The notes beneath the pieces were generated by a model that had not been told where the DNA came from, made no database searches, and saw only the letters and a list, made by a program, of their open reading frames with translations. A stretch of 64,000 nt of DNA, from NCBI RefSeq assembly GCF_021266465.1, contig NZ_CP089848.1, positions 4,092,001-4,156,000 of the forward strand, read 5' to 3'. The position numbers and the translations under genes were made by a program. This document shows positions 35,072 through 46,100 of the stretch, piece by piece; the stretch's first letter is position 1; the number at the start of each line of letters is the position of its first letter. This DNA is from Paralcaligenes sp. KSB-10 (GTDB lineage: Bacteria; Pseudomonadota; Gammaproteobacteria; Burkholderiales; Burkholderiaceae_B).

Positions 35072-35830
35072 TTATCCCTGTGGGTTCAGGCTTAATAATG
35101 TGCCGTCGGAGAGCTGGCTCATCCAACGCTTGTTGCTACCCGTGCGCAGGGGATAGCGAGCCAGGAGGTCATCAGAGTTCACCTCCTCGGTTTCCCGCGC
35201 CCAGGTGAGGAACAGGCGAACGGTTTTCACGCTGGTGCAGCAAGCTAGCAACTGGCCGAGCAGTTCCTTGCGTGGTGAACGCAGGCCGTCAAAAAGATTG
35301 CGTGCTTCTTCCAGGCTTTGCCTGGTACCGGCGTCGTACAGCATTTCCAGCACGGCGCGTTCCGCAACCGATATGCGCAGTCCATCGGGTTGGCCGGGCG
35401 GCGTGCCCAAGGTCTTGGCAGGCAGCGCGTTGTCGGACCAGTCGAAAAGGCTGGCGTAGACGTAGCGTGCCGGAAAGCGCGCGGTGAACCAGGCGGGCAG
35501 GGTGTGGCGGACGTCGCCCCACAGCATCAGCGTATCGCGGCTGCCCAGGTTATGCCTCACGCCATGCAAGGCCAGTGCGCTCTTGCCCCCGACATGCAGG
35601 CCAGGCACGTGTTGCTGGAGAAGCTGTAATGCGCCGTAGACGCTGAAGTGGTCATTGGGGAAAGCGTAGACGCCTTGAGCCAAGCGCACGAGCCATCCAT
35701 TGTTGGCATAGTCTGCGGCGAGCTTGGGCGACACCCCTAGCGCGGCCAGGGTGGTCAAGTCAAATGGCGCACCGCGTGGAAGGTCGGATTGCAGCCGTTT
35801 GATTAGATTATGTCGTGTATTTCTACCCAT
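35072..35830 (-). CDS. abiEi: AbiEi-type antitoxin/regulator
   Basis: A 252-residue AbiEi protein. The N-terminal winged helix (LTTLAALGVSPKLAADYANNGWLVRLAQGVYAFP) and the AbiEi core HVGGKSALALHGVRHNLG...LWGD...ISVAERAVLEMLYD are present. In type IV systems AbiEi represses its operon and neutralises the nucleotidyltransferase without direct contact. The start at 35830 (MGRNTRHN) is preferred to the one six codons earlier. Because the toxin gene behind it is frameshifted, it is an orphan antitoxin here. Confidence 0.88.
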   Translation of the reverse strand: MGRNTRHNLIKRLQSDLPRGAPFDLTTLAALGVSPKLAADYANNGWLVRLAQGVYAFPNDHFSVYGALQLLQQHVPGLHVGGKSALALHGVRHNLGSRDTLMLWGDVRHTLPAWFTARFPARYVYASLFDWSDNALPAKTLGTPPGQPDGLRISVAERAVLEMLYDAGTRQSLEEARNLFDGLRSPRKELLGQLLACCTSVKTVRLFLTWARETEEVNSDDLLARYPLRTGSNKRWMSQLSDGTLLSLNPQG

Positions 35831-36304
35831 GAGTGAAAAATAACACAAAATCTAATCATTTTGTTGGGTTTTCATAGGCAGGCTACGCGGCGGCAGTCGT
35901 ACGAGCAATTCACGTTGTTGACGTAGATGCCTCTAGTTATCCGGAATTTCCGGACAACTAAGTTTTGTTCCAGCCCATTGGTGCCAGAAAAGAGCGCATC
36001 GGAAAAACTTATACGCGGCGAGTGCGCCGCCTAAAACGCCGACTGTACCGCCAACCGTGTCCGCTGCCCTGGCTTTCGCGGCATAAACGGCGTCCTCCCC
36101 GCCAGGCGGGTCCCCTCCATATATTCCACGGTCCTGTTCATCAGCCCCGGCCAGCAGTTCAGCACGGCAAGGCGACGAACTCACGGCAACGGCGGCAACC
36201 CCGCAGGAACCGTATTGCTGCGAACGCCGAAAACCTACGATCAGGCTCGGAATCTTCGGCCCCGGTCAGCAGGAAAACCAACCGGTATTTGAAGGGATAG
36301 GACT
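35831..36304. other. 474-base stretch without a confident gene
   Basis: Between the antitoxin and RadC. An 83-codon minus-strand ORF (35933-36184) has a short Gly-rich hydrophobic segment (VGGTVGVLGGALAAYKFF) but no family match and no good ribosome-binding site. A longer plus-strand ORF over the same DNA is very Arg/Pro-rich and looks spurious. Promoters for the two flanking genes must lie here; none was identified clearly. Confidence 0.4.
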
Positions 36305-36838
36305 ATGGAACACGTTAACCACAATGCAGCTTTGGGCTATGACAACATGAACGCAGGGCAGACGCTTTATGTGCGCAGTCCGTCAGGCCGCTATCAGGCC
36401 GCGACCGATTCGCACGTATTGGCCGCCGCCAGGGTTGCGGCTGAAAGCTTGATTGGTGATCGGGCGGATATGGGAAACCCGAGTGCTGTAAAACATTATT
36501 TTCAGGCCAAACTGTCGGGCATGGGGCACGAGGTAGCCGCTGTGCTGTATTTGAACAGCCAGTTTAAGGTAATCCGGTACATGGAAATGAGCCATGGCAC
36601 GTTGACGCAGGCCAGCGTATACCCGCGCGAAATCGTTAAAACAGCGCTTCGCCTTGATGCTGCTGCAATCATCATGTCGCATAACCACCCCAGTGGCGTA
36701 CCCGAACCCAGCGAGGCTGATTTGGCTCTGACGCGCCACTTAAAGCATGCCTTGGCGCTGATTGATGTTCGTTTGCTGGATCACATCATCGTGACGGGCT
36801 CTGGAATAACTTCGTTGGCTGAGCGAGGTCAAGTGTAA
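36305..36838 (+). CDS. radC: RadC-family JAB/MPN-domain protein
   Basis: A 177-residue RadC (YeeS/YkfG-like) protein with the JAMM metal motif in MSHNHPSGVPEPSEADLALT and the upstream Glu region. The form is short, lacking the N-terminal helix-hairpin-helix of chromosomal RadC, as is usual for plasmid and island copies. Despite the name, a DNA-repair role is not established; the fold is that of a metalloprotease or nuclease. It is a common passenger of integrative elements and fits the island setting. Confidence 0.9.
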   Translation: MEHVNHNAALGYDNMNAGQTLYVRSPSGRYQAATDSHVLAAARVAAESLIGDRADMGNPSAVKHYFQAKLSGMGHEVAAVLYLNSQFKVIRYMEMSHGTLTQASVYPREIVKTALRLDAAAIIMSHNHPSGVPEPSEADLALTRHLKHALALIDVRLLDHIIVTGSGITSLAERGQV

Positions 36839-37108
36839 GGCTGGTACTGTGAGCAATGCGGCTATGCCGCCGTGCTACGCTTGTATGCAGTAAATCGTGC
36901 ACAGAGTTATTCAACCCTTATCGGATTTATCAGTTGGTGCCTTTGGCAAGGGCGTTGTGACAATCTGCATGGGCTGTGGTATCACTATCTTCTGCCGGGG
37001 TCACGGTGCGGCCAGTTTTACATCGAGTGCATTGACTGCTCGCTACGCGAGCTGCTGCTGATACAGCCCATGTGGCCGGTCATTTTTAGGCGTGCCGCAG
37101 ATGCATAG

Positions 37109-39193
37109 CTACTTTTGCAACAAGTCCTGCAGAAATTCTGACTCCGGTTTCATCGCGGACACATGCAGTTGATCACGCGCACGGGTGCATGCCACGTATA
37201 GTAACTGGCGCTCAGTGTTATAAATTTCAATCAATTCGGCTTCATCGGCGGCAGTGTCGATGCGCACTTGTGAAGGAATAATTTCATCATCGCAGGCCAT
37301 CACAGCAACCACACGGAATTCCATGCCCTTTGCCAGGTGCATGGTGGTAATGCTGACGAAACCCTCTTCCGTCGCCATGTCTTTGCCGAGCACGCGTCCC
37401 CGCAAGCCAGCAGCCTTTACTGCCGCCTGTGCGCGTGAGAGTTCGTTTTCAGATCGGACGAAGACGCCGATTTCCTGCGGCGATACGCCGCTGATGTTGC
37501 ATTGCTTCAACCACACGCCGACAGCTTGGATTTCCGCCTCGGCATCGGCGTAACTGCAGATGACCGGTTCCGGCCCATTGAACACTGAAACCGTGCCCTT
37601 GCGGCTTTCGGCATTTCCGTCCACATCGGATACTTCAGGGCCGAGCAGCTGATCGGCCTGCGAACGAATTTGGTGCGACGTGCGGTAATTGATCTTGAGC
37701 GTTCGTGAGCGACCACGCACATCCACGCCCAAGGATTTCCACGAGAATGGTGTCTGGAAGATGCGTTGGCCGAGATCACCGGCGAAGAACAGGGAATTAG
37801 CGCGGTTGCCGGCAATCGCAGCAAGAAAGCGCAATTGCTGCACTCCGATGTCCTGCGCTTCGTCCACCACGATGTAATCGAATACGGGGTGCGTGCGTTT
37901 GAGCATAGATTCTGCCAGCTTGGCGAACATTTCCGGCGCGGAGATCTTGCCAGCCAGCTTCAATTGCTCCTTTACGGTGGCGAACGCCTGCCAGTACAAG
38001 GCGCGCTGCGTTTCCGGCAGGCGCGTCTTGCGGCCCAGTCGTTTCGCGTCGCGATAGGCCTCCCAACTGTCAATTTGCCAAGCGTCCACCACATCATTCC
38101 ATTCAGATAGCAGGAACGCGCTATTCGCTTTCAGGCCATCCACCTGGGTGGCAGCGGCCTTCAACAGTGTAGAAATTTCATCGCGGCTGGTGAGTGCAGG
38201 CTTGCCGAACTCCGCAGAATACAGGCGAATGCTGATGGCATCCATCGCGACTACGTCGATACGTTCGCCGAGCTTTGGGGTGTTCCAGATTAGTCGGTAC
38301 AAATTACCCCGCAGTGCGTTGGCTAGCGTTTCTGAAAACGTGGAAAGCAGTACACGCGCGTCTTCGTCCTCGCGTGCTAAATGCACGGCTCGGTGCAAAG
38401 CCACTACTGTCTTGCCTGTACCTGCTGAGCCTGAGACGCGTGCCGCACCGTTGTAATGGCGTTCGACCAGTTGGCGCTGCGCGGGGTGGAGGAACACTGT
38501 CCACTTATCCCATGGGTATTCCAGGGCGCGAGCCAGCTCGTCCGTATCGGACATGATGCGGAAACGGCGTTGTGCATCCGGGTGCAGGAATGGATCATCA
38601 CCCTTACTTGCAATTTCGGGCAATGCGGGCGTCCCACCGGTTGCCAGTTCGAGCAAGGCTTCTGCAGCTTCGCCGGGCAGGTGGTCGGCCAATTCCAGCA
38701 GTGAATTTTCGTCGGCGACCTTTACATCAGCTAGCCATTCCTGTGGTACGCCATAGGCTAGCAGCTGCGTATCGCTATATGGCAGGAACAGTTTTGGCTC
38801 CTGCTGCTTGAACGGCCTGCTGTCATCGACGTACTTCGGAACAAGGATTTCCTCGACACGCTCACGTATTTCAACGAGTTGTGCCGCGCCGGTGGTCGGG
38901 TGCACCTCAAGCTTGCGACGCTCGGCCCATTGGTAGGCCTTGTCGTGGTGATTGACGTAGCACAACAGCAGGCTACCGGCGGCCTTGTGGACGATCAGGC
39001 GGATGTCACGATTGACCCGCACCGACCAGAAATTCGGGTCTTTGGCCTTATCGAGCTTGTGGAAGCTCATGCCCTTACCGGTAGGATCCATCTGCAGGTC
39101 AAAGGCAGTGGTCTTAGCCGCCTTCTGCTCATCGCCGGTCAGGCGCGCGAGGCTGGTGGTGAACGTGTCGGCGATACGGAATTCCATTCTCAT
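37109..39193 (-). CDS. RelE/ParE-like domain fused to a UvrD-type superfamily 1 helicase
   Basis: A 694-residue protein. Residues 1-95 read like a RelE/ParE-superfamily toxin fold (ADTFTTSLARLTGDEQ...FHKLDKAKDPNFWSVRVNRDIRLIVHK...YVNHHDKAYQWAERRKLE). From about 230 it is a UvrD/Rep helicase with GSAGTGKTVVALH (255-267), VVDEAQD (about 447), the motif-III-like GDLGQRIFQ, KINYRTSHQIR and the late motif VACTRAR. It is the last gene of the four-gene minus-strand operon and overlaps the preceding gene by ATGA. It may unwind or process DNA for the restriction system; the role of the toxin-like part is unknown. Confidence 0.88.
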   Translation of the reverse strand: MRMEFRIADTFTTSLARLTGDEQKAAKTTAFDLQMDPTGKGMSFHKLDKAKDPNFWSVRVNRDIRLIVHKAAGSLLLCYVNHHDKAYQWAERRKLEVHPTTGAAQLVEIRERVEEILVPKYVDDSRPFKQQEPKLFLPYSDTQLLAYGVPQEWLADVKVADENSLLELADHLPGEAAEALLELATGGTPALPEIASKGDDPFLHPDAQRRFRIMSDTDELARALEYPWDKWTVFLHPAQRQLVERHYNGAARVSGSAGTGKTVVALHRAVHLAREDEDARVLLSTFSETLANALRGNLYRLIWNTPKLGERIDVVAMDAISIRLYSAEFGKPALTSRDEISTLLKAAATQVDGLKANSAFLLSEWNDVVDAWQIDSWEAYRDAKRLGRKTRLPETQRALYWQAFATVKEQLKLAGKISAPEMFAKLAESMLKRTHPVFDYIVVDEAQDIGVQQLRFLAAIAGNRANSLFFAGDLGQRIFQTPFSWKSLGVDVRGRSRTLKINYRTSHQIRSQADQLLGPEVSDVDGNAESRKGTVSVFNGPEPVICSYADAEAEIQAVGVWLKQCNISGVSPQEIGVFVRSENELSRAQAAVKAAGLRGRVLGKDMATEEGFVSITTMHLAKGMEFRVVAVMACDDEIIPSQVRIDTAADEAELIEIYNTERQLLYVACTRARDQLHVSAMKPESEFLQDLLQK

Positions 39194-40179
39194 GCCTTCC
39201 TCTTCGGCCCATCGCCGATGGTGGCCGATATTCTTTGGGCAAGCTGGTTTTTCAATGCATCAATATTTTCCCACGCGATATGGTTGTATTGGCGCGTGTC
39301 GAAGTGAACATTCTTCAGCGCATCGGCGCGGCAAGTGAAAATCACTGGCATGTTGAGGCCATGTGCAAAACCCGCCTCGTAATACACCCCGCCGCGCGCA
39401 CCGCTATCTCCTTGCGTGAAATCTGCGACAACGAAACGCGACCTCTTTATCTCCGCGATGATTTCGTCGTCAATTTTGTTGTTGTGATCTTTCTGATCTA
39501 TCCGTATTGGCTCGTAGCCAGCATCTCGAATGGCCGGGGCAATGCCTTTTTCATACGCTTCGCTCATGGACTGGTCGAACCACATGGCAACGAATGCTTG
39601 ACTCGATGCTGTACCGCTGCCATCTAGGGCTGCCAGCCGGGCATACCCAGGCGGTCTAAGCATTAGTTCATGAGTGTCGCTAACCTCGTCAAGAGTTCTC
39701 GGTTTTTTGACGCGTTGCTCAATCCATTTTTCCGTATGTGCATATTCGGCGAGGGTAATCACCTCGGAAAGTTTGCGAGAGGATGTCCATGCCATCAGTG
39801 CATTGCCGTCATCCGGTTTGCTGGCTTTTTCTGGCGCACAAAACATTACGACAGTGCCCAGTAGCTCGCTCCTGCTTGCGAGATAGCGTAACAGGTCGTC
39901 TGCCCTCTCGTCGACGGCTGGGAAACTAAGGCCTTTCAAGTCCTCAAGAGTTTGGTTGGAAATCTCCGGGCGGATGACACCAAGCCGATGTTGCCTGATC
40001 AGCCAAGAGGTCAGAAGAACCTTCCCCTTATCGTCCAGATTGGCAAGCATGGCGTTCGCCGTGCCAGAGATGAAGAACTCTCCGCCAGCCCTCGGCGAAT
40101 CAACGGCGACGCCATCACGCCCGGCCACATCAATAGGTGTGGCCGGGGTTCCCCAGATCGGACAAGTTGTATTCGCCAT
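39190..40179 (-). CDS. Protein with C-terminal nucleoside-deoxyribosyltransferase/TIR-like domain
   Basis: A 329-residue protein starting MANTTCPIWGTPATP. It has a CPIWG-type N-terminal motif, an uncharacterised middle, and from about residue 194 a Rossmann-like NDT/TIR-like domain. That domain contains SQAFVAMWFDQSM, a basic-helix stretch, RFVVADFTQGDSGARGGVYYEAGFAHG with candidate catalytic Glu268, and a closing VIFTCR strand. NDT-fold and TIR proteins cleave N-glycosidic bonds (nucleotides or NAD+) and often act as abortive-infection effectors. Its start overlaps the methyltransferase stop by ATGA and its stop overlaps the helicase start. The longer ORF form to 40299 lies within the methyltransferase gene and was rejected. 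Confidence 0.82.
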   Translation of the reverse strand: MANTTCPIWGTPATPIDVAGRDGVAVDSPRAGGEFFISGTANAMLANLDDKGKVLLTSWLIRQHRLGVIRPEISNQTLEDLKGLSFPAVDERADDLLRYLASRSELLGTVVMFCAPEKASKPDDGNALMAWTSSRKLSEVITLAEYAHTEKWIEQRVKKPRTLDEVSDTHELMLRPPGYARLAALDGSGTASSQAFVAMWFDQSMSEAYEKGIAPAIRDAGYEPIRIDQKDHNNKIDDEIIAEIKRSRFVVADFTQGDSGARGGVYYEAGFAHGLNMPVIFTCRADALKNVHFDTRQYNHIAWENIDALKNQLAQRISATIGDGPKRKA

Positions 40180-43118
40180 CACTGCACCTTGAACACCTTC
40201 ATCACCTCGTCCCCAAGATGATTGATAACCTTGACCGCAAATCGTCCGGTGCTCGGTTTCGGGAACGGGCGCGAGGTATCGCTGTTGAGCGTCGCCCAAG
40301 CATCGGCGTCGATTTCAGACTTGAGGGTGGTCTTCAGAGCTTTGTATGGGTCATTCGCGCCGAGGAAGTACGCATGGCGTACGAAGAAGGACTCTTCGTT
40401 GTAATCGGTGTCCAGGAACCAACAGGCAATGCCTTCTGCGCCGTCGCTGCGGACTTCGCCAGTGCTGGGATGGAATACATCCACACCGTTGATGCGCACC
40501 ACCAGTTGTCCGTCTGCGGGCACCTCGATGATGTCGCGTTTGCCGTCGTATCGGCGGATGCTGCGGCCCTGGGTGTCCAGCACGTCCACATCCGGCTCGC
40601 CGAAGATCACGAACAGGTTGCCCTTGCCGGTGTTCTTCAGGTCTTCGGCCATGTGCAGGTCGGCGTTCATTCGCGCCTTAAGCACATTGATGCGGCCCAG
40701 CTTACTAAACTCGCTGGCGGGTGCGTCGTAGTTGAAGGCGCAAGCGATGAGTACATCGAAGTTGGCATCGCCCGCCTCGCGGGCAGCATCGACCAGGTCG
40801 GCGCGGGTAACAGTGCCGAATTCTGGGCCGATCATAATGCCGGTACGCTTCACCTGTCCGTTTTCCAGATAGCGGCCTTCGGCGCAGACTAGTTCGCCCG
40901 GCCACGGTTCTAATGAGATGAATTCGATCTTGTCGGACTTGTGCGCCTGCTGCACACCGGCGGTGCGCAGGTTGTCCAGGATTAGGCTGGCGAAGTCCTG
41001 GCCGTATTCGGCCTGCGTCTCGGCTACATGATCAATCAGGTTGTCTTCTTCGTCGACGCCCAGCACACGGTGCGGCGACAGCGATTCTACGGTAAAGGGG
41101 CCAGCCACGCGCACGCGCTTCTTGTCCTCATACGGTTTGTCGTAGAGGTATTCAAACCCGGCCTTGGCGGCGATGGAGGCATCGATTTCTTTCTGCCGGG
41201 CGATGCGTTGCTGCCACCAGTCAGTGTGCAATTTTTTGGCGGTCGTGCTCCACTTGGCATCAGCTTCACGGGGAATTTCCCATTCCTGCCAGTTTGTTTT
41301 TAGTGCCGTGTTGAGTTGTTCGCGAAGTGATTCGAGCTTGGACTGGAAGGTATCCCAGATGACGTCGACTTCGGTATTGTTGGCGATGGATTTGAGGGTG
41401 ACGTGCGGCACCCGCTCATAGACGAAGCCGTGGGTGATATTGCCGTAGGTGGGCCGGCTGACCGGCGCACTACGGGTGATTTCGGCTTCCTTCAACTGAC
41501 CTTCGAGGGAATCGGCGAGTAGGTAGAATGGGTAACGCGCACCCATGATGCGTGCACGGGCTAACGCCAGCGCCACGCGCGAGGTGTCGATGGTAATCCA
41601 GCGGCGCCCCAATTGCTCTGCGACGTAAGCGGCGGTACCGGAGCCGCAAGTGGGATCAAGGATTAAATCACCGGGGTCAGTAGCCATCAACAAGCATCTT
41701 TCGATAACCTTGGGAAGCGTCTGAACTACATACAGTTTTTGCAATGTTTGATTGTCGCCAGAACTAGCATCCGACCAAACATTAGCGTGCGGGAAGGCAC
41801 CGAAATCGTCTATTGCGCGCAAGTACGTGAGTGTCTTCCCGATACCTCTACCAAACAATCTTCCTGCATTAGAAAGACGGTTAAGTCCAACTAACGAAGT
41901 CTTCCAATGCTGGTTACTTCCACAGGGATATTCGACACCTTGAAAAGTGAATGGCTTAGAGCCATCTGGAGTGGAACCTTGTGATCTCAAGTTGTCGATA
42001 CGAAATACACGATATCCATCAGGAATGCTCTCTGCCCCTGACTTCTCGTCTTTCGTTAGATTCCTCAGCTCGCCCTCTGGAGTCATCAGCAATGTGTATT
42101 CGGCAGCGCCCTCGCCGCCAACATTTTTTACTCGATAAGGCTGTCTGTACTTCAATTTTTTTAGATCGCGTGCAAACCAAATCAAATAGTCAGTTACATT
42201 TGGAAGTGTTGTTGATGCGTGTCCGGTCGTCTTGGTGAATGTAATTAGAGATATGAAGTTTGCATCACCAAACACCTCGTCTAGAACTGCTCGCACGCGA
42301 TGAACATTCTCATCTCCAATCTGCACGAAAATAGAACCTGACTCGGTCAACAAATCCCGTGCGACCATCAGACGGTCGCGCAGATAGGTCAGATAGGTAT
42401 GGATGCCATCCCGCCAAGTATCCCGGAACGCCTTTACCTGCTCGGGCTCGCGCGTGATGTGTGCGGCGTTGCCGTCCTTCACATCGCGGCTGGTGGTTGA
42501 CCACTGGAAGTTACTGTTGAACTTGATGCCGTAAGGCGGATCGAAATAAATACACTGCACTTTGCCGCGCAGCCCCTCGCGCTCTGTCAGCGATGCCATC
42601 ACCTGCAGGCTGTCACCCAGGATCATGCGGTTCTGCCAGTGACCTTCGTGCTGATAAAACTCGGTGCGGTCCGTACCTTCGGGTAGGCCGTTGAAGTCAC
42701 CGAACAAATCCAGCGTCTGGGGCTGCGGCGCGACGGCTTCGCGCTGTTCTTCGGTTTGGCGGCGCAGTTCGTCGATCAGCACCTTGGGTTTTACCTTCTC
42801 CTGAATGTACAGCGGCGGCGCATTGACGACCAGATCAGACCAGTCTTGCTGATCCTTGCCACGCCAGATAAGTTGCGGGTCAAGGTCGCGGTTAAGGCGC
42901 TGCTGGAATTCCAGAGGCATCTTGCCCGTGTCGTGCAAGGCGCACAATTCGTCCAGCCATTGACGGTTGGCGCGCGGGTACGTCACCTGAACCGGTGCCT
43001 GCTCGTGGTGTTGCATCACCGACTGGTGCTCCACCGTCGGAATGTTCTTGCGCTTGGCTTCGGTGTGTGTGATTTGCTCGATACTCTTGCCGGGTGTTTG
43101 CGTTTTCTTGGTCGCCAT
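40179..43118 (-). CDS. Type III-like restriction system DNA methyltransferase (Mod)
   Basis: A 979-residue beta-class amino-methyltransferase. The catalytic DPPYGIKF lies at 193-200 and the SAM-binding motif LDPTCGSGTAAYVAEQLGRRW at about 486-506, in the order used by type III Mod subunits and N6-adenine or N4-cytosine enzymes. A linker of about 290 residues between them probably holds the target-recognition domain. At 979 residues it is clearly longer than typical Mod (about 600-650), with a long C-terminal part lacking a motif I recognise. It starts two bases after the Res gene ends, so the two are one operon. Confidence 0.9.
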   Translation of the reverse strand: MATKKTQTPGKSIEQITHTEAKRKNIPTVEHQSVMQHHEQAPVQVTYPRANRQWLDELCALHDTGKMPLEFQQRLNRDLDPQLIWRGKDQQDWSDLVVNAPPLYIQEKVKPKVLIDELRRQTEEQREAVAPQPQTLDLFGDFNGLPEGTDRTEFYQHEGHWQNRMILGDSLQVMASLTEREGLRGKVQCIYFDPPYGIKFNSNFQWSTTSRDVKDGNAAHITREPEQVKAFRDTWRDGIHTYLTYLRDRLMVARDLLTESGSIFVQIGDENVHRVRAVLDEVFGDANFISLITFTKTTGHASTTLPNVTDYLIWFARDLKKLKYRQPYRVKNVGGEGAAEYTLLMTPEGELRNLTKDEKSGAESIPDGYRVFRIDNLRSQGSTPDGSKPFTFQGVEYPCGSNQHWKTSLVGLNRLSNAGRLFGRGIGKTLTYLRAIDDFGAFPHANVWSDASSGDNQTLQKLYVVQTLPKVIERCLLMATDPGDLILDPTCGSGTAAYVAEQLGRRWITIDTSRVALALARARIMGARYPFYLLADSLEGQLKEAEITRSAPVSRPTYGNITHGFVYERVPHVTLKSIANNTEVDVIWDTFQSKLESLREQLNTALKTNWQEWEIPREADAKWSTTAKKLHTDWWQQRIARQKEIDASIAAKAGFEYLYDKPYEDKKRVRVAGPFTVESLSPHRVLGVDEEDNLIDHVAETQAEYGQDFASLILDNLRTAGVQQAHKSDKIEFISLEPWPGELVCAEGRYLENGQVKRTGIMIGPEFGTVTRADLVDAAREAGDANFDVLIACAFNYDAPASEFSKLGRINVLKARMNADLHMAEDLKNTGKGNLFVIFGEPDVDVLDTQGRSIRRYDGKRDIIEVPADGQLVVRINGVDVFHPSTGEVRSDGAEGIACWFLDTDYNEESFFVRHAYFLGANDPYKALKTTLKSEIDADAWATLNSDTSRPFPKPSTGRFAVKVINHLGDEVMKVFKVQ

Positions 43119-43119
43119 C

Positions 43120-46100
43120 TCAGTGTTCCTTGTTTCCCGGCGCAGCCGTTTCGATCAATTGGTTGAACTGTGCCTCTATTCTTTTGGCGAAGTCTTCTTG
43201 CATTTCGTATACATCACCGAACTCGGCGAAGGCCCAGCGTCCGTGCGTGCCGAGGTGGTTTACGCCCGGAATCCAGTAGGTATCCATGGTGGACTTCTTT
43301 TCCTTAGCGTCCTCGCGCCGGTAGCCTTTGATCTCGACGATCAGGTTCAGCGGGTCTTCCTTTCCGCAACCGTTGTCCACTTGCACGATAAAGTCCGGGA
43401 TGTAGACGCGGTTAGCCGAGCCGGACCGATAAGGAACTTCCAGGCCGAGGTTGTGGTTCTTGGTGTAGGTCAGTACTTTTGGGTGCGATTCGGCAACGCG
43501 GCAGAATTCGCTCTCCCAGCCACTATCCAGAATAACCCAGTTGACCTGGTTCCTTGGTTGGTTATGCACTCCGATGGTTTCCCAGCGGTCGCTGCTAGGG
43601 CGCGAGGTGTTGAAGCGCACATGCTCGGTGCTGCCGGTCGGGTTGAACGGGTCGAGGATGGCCTTGATTTTCCGACCTTTCTCTAACTCCTTCGCGGTAA
43701 TGCCCTTGGTGATGCGCTGGCAGGCCATGTCCGCCAGTTCGCAATACATCAGTTGTGCCGGGTAGGTTCCACCCTTGCATTCCAGGCACTCGTCTAGCCA
43801 CTGGCGCACGATGCGCTTGAGCTGGCCGAATAGAGCGATCGGTGCATCCTGGCCTTGATCACGCCAATGCTGAAACAGCAAATGCTTGGTTAGCTCCATC
43901 AGCAAGGTGGACTGGCGTACGTCTCCCAGATGCTTGATGTCCAGCTCCACTGCTTCGCCGATAATTCCAGCGTTGTGGGTCTTGGTCGCGCCGACCATAT
44001 CCGGCGTCAGGGTGAGGTGGTGGTCGGCGCTGAATTCGGCTTCGAGTTGCTCCTCCGGCAATTCGACGCGATAGCCCTGCACGCGCGGAAACTGGATTTC
44101 CAGATGATCGCGTTCTGGGCGCAGTGCCTTGACTGTGATGGTTTCGCGAGGTTTGGGCGGTGTGACAACAACCGGCTTGGCGGTGAAGTCGAAAGGAATG
44201 CCGAATATGTCGGCATACTCCACGTCGAATTGGCCTTGCTCGTTCAATTCATAGGACTGGCGCCGTAGGGCACGTCCAATGACCTGCTCGCACAACAACT
44301 GGGTGCCAAACGCTCGCACACCGAGAATGTGGGTAACGGTATTGGCATCCCATCCCTCTGTGAGCATGGACACCGATACGACGCAGCGAATTTGCTCTCC
44401 CAAACGACCTTGCTTGCCGACGGTATTCATTACCTCGCGCAGCAATTCACTATCACTTAGGTTTTCGGCTTGCCTCCGGTCTCCGGTGCGTTCGATGATC
44501 TCGCGTTTGAAGCGTTCGATCTCATCGGCGGCCATGGCTCGGAAGTTGTCATCCAGTGCTTCCCCTGATTCGAGCTGCTCGCTGTCTATCAGCAAGGTAT
44601 TGGGGCGCGCCAATGGCTCGCCATGTTCGTCAAAGTTGCGGAACAGTTCTAGTCTTCCTGGTACGCGTGCGATGGAACCATCTTCGTTTGTGCGTTCGAA
44701 ACCGGAGATGTAATCGAACACCAGTTTGGAAGTCGCGGTGTTGTTGCACACTACGATGAAGCACGGCGGCACGTTAATGCCAGCTTGCTCCCAGGCTTCG
44801 TAAGTTTTGCGGTAATGGCCGTACAGCGCTTCTAGCGCGGTCTGTAGCTCCACCGGGATCGCCAATGGATCGAGCGGAGCGTTCTTGCCGCGCCCCTTTT
44901 TCGGCATCTTTTTGCCGATGTGCTTCCAGAGTTCGCGGTATATAGGCATATCCGCGCCTGGGATGTTGTCAGCCACTGGCACGCGCGGCAATTTGACGAT
45001 GCCGCATTCGATGGCGTCCATCAGTGAAAAATCGCTCATAGTCCAGGGGAATAGAGTGCCTTCCACATAGCCAGAGCCAGCGAGGAAGAATGGCGTGGCC
45101 GAAAGATCAAACACCTGTTGCAGGCCCAGCTTCCGGTTCACAGCTTCTAAACCAGCAATCCACAACCGTGCAGCTTCATTGTTTTCCTCGGCCTCGGCTT
45201 TCTGATCTTTATCGAGATCTTTGTCGTCCTCGACAGCGTGCGGCTTTTCTCGATAGCAATGGTGTGCCTCGTCGTTGATTGCGAGGATGTTTTTCATCCC
45301 CATCAGTTCCGGCATTACCCGCTGGAGCATCTGGCCCTCAGTTTCCAGCGTATTCAGCTCGCTCCCTGTCCGGCCTTGCAACAAACGCCGGCCTCCCTTT
45401 GACAACTCCATGCACTCGCGAAGTTTGAAAGCGTGGTAGTTCGTGATGACAATCTTGGTTTTGTCCAGATCAGGTAGCATATCGCGCGGCACGATCTCGC
45501 GATTGCCGTAGTAGCTGTCCGCATCATTAGGCAGTAGCACACGCAGGCGATCCTTGATGGTGAGGCCAGGGGCGACCAGCAGAAAGCCACGGGTAAATTT
45601 CTTGCTCTGGGGGTGCCGCACAGCATTGACCGTTTGCCAAGCAATGAGCATGGCCATGACTGTGGTCTTACCTGCGCCAGTGGCCAACTTCAACGCTAGG
45701 CGCAGCAGGCCAGGATTGGCATCATCGCTGACCTTCTTCAAATGATCGAGAAAGCGTCCACCATTTTTTCCAAGCTGCGGGACGACTTCTGTCAACCAAA
45801 TAGCAGTTTCAGCCGCTTCGACTTGGCAGAAGAACGGGCGTACGCCCATGAACTTGTGATTGCGCCAGTGCTCCAGTAGACGGGCTGTCTCGGGCGTAAC
45901 GCGCCATTGTGACGGTGGCAATTGACGCCAAGCATCGACCTCGCGCCGCACAGCATTGATTAGTTCCGAATGTTGGTAACGCTGTTGGTCGTCAGCCAGG
46001 TTCTCGACTTCATCCAGCGCCAGAGTAGCCTGTTCGCTACGACCCCGACGGGGCTTCGGGATCGGGCTAATAAAGCTAGATGCGCGACGTGACTCGACGA

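Noticed and set aside
36839-37108. Small plus-strand ORF after radC (78 codons)
   Set aside because: Cys/Trp-rich with no motif or ribosome-binding site; treated as intergenic.
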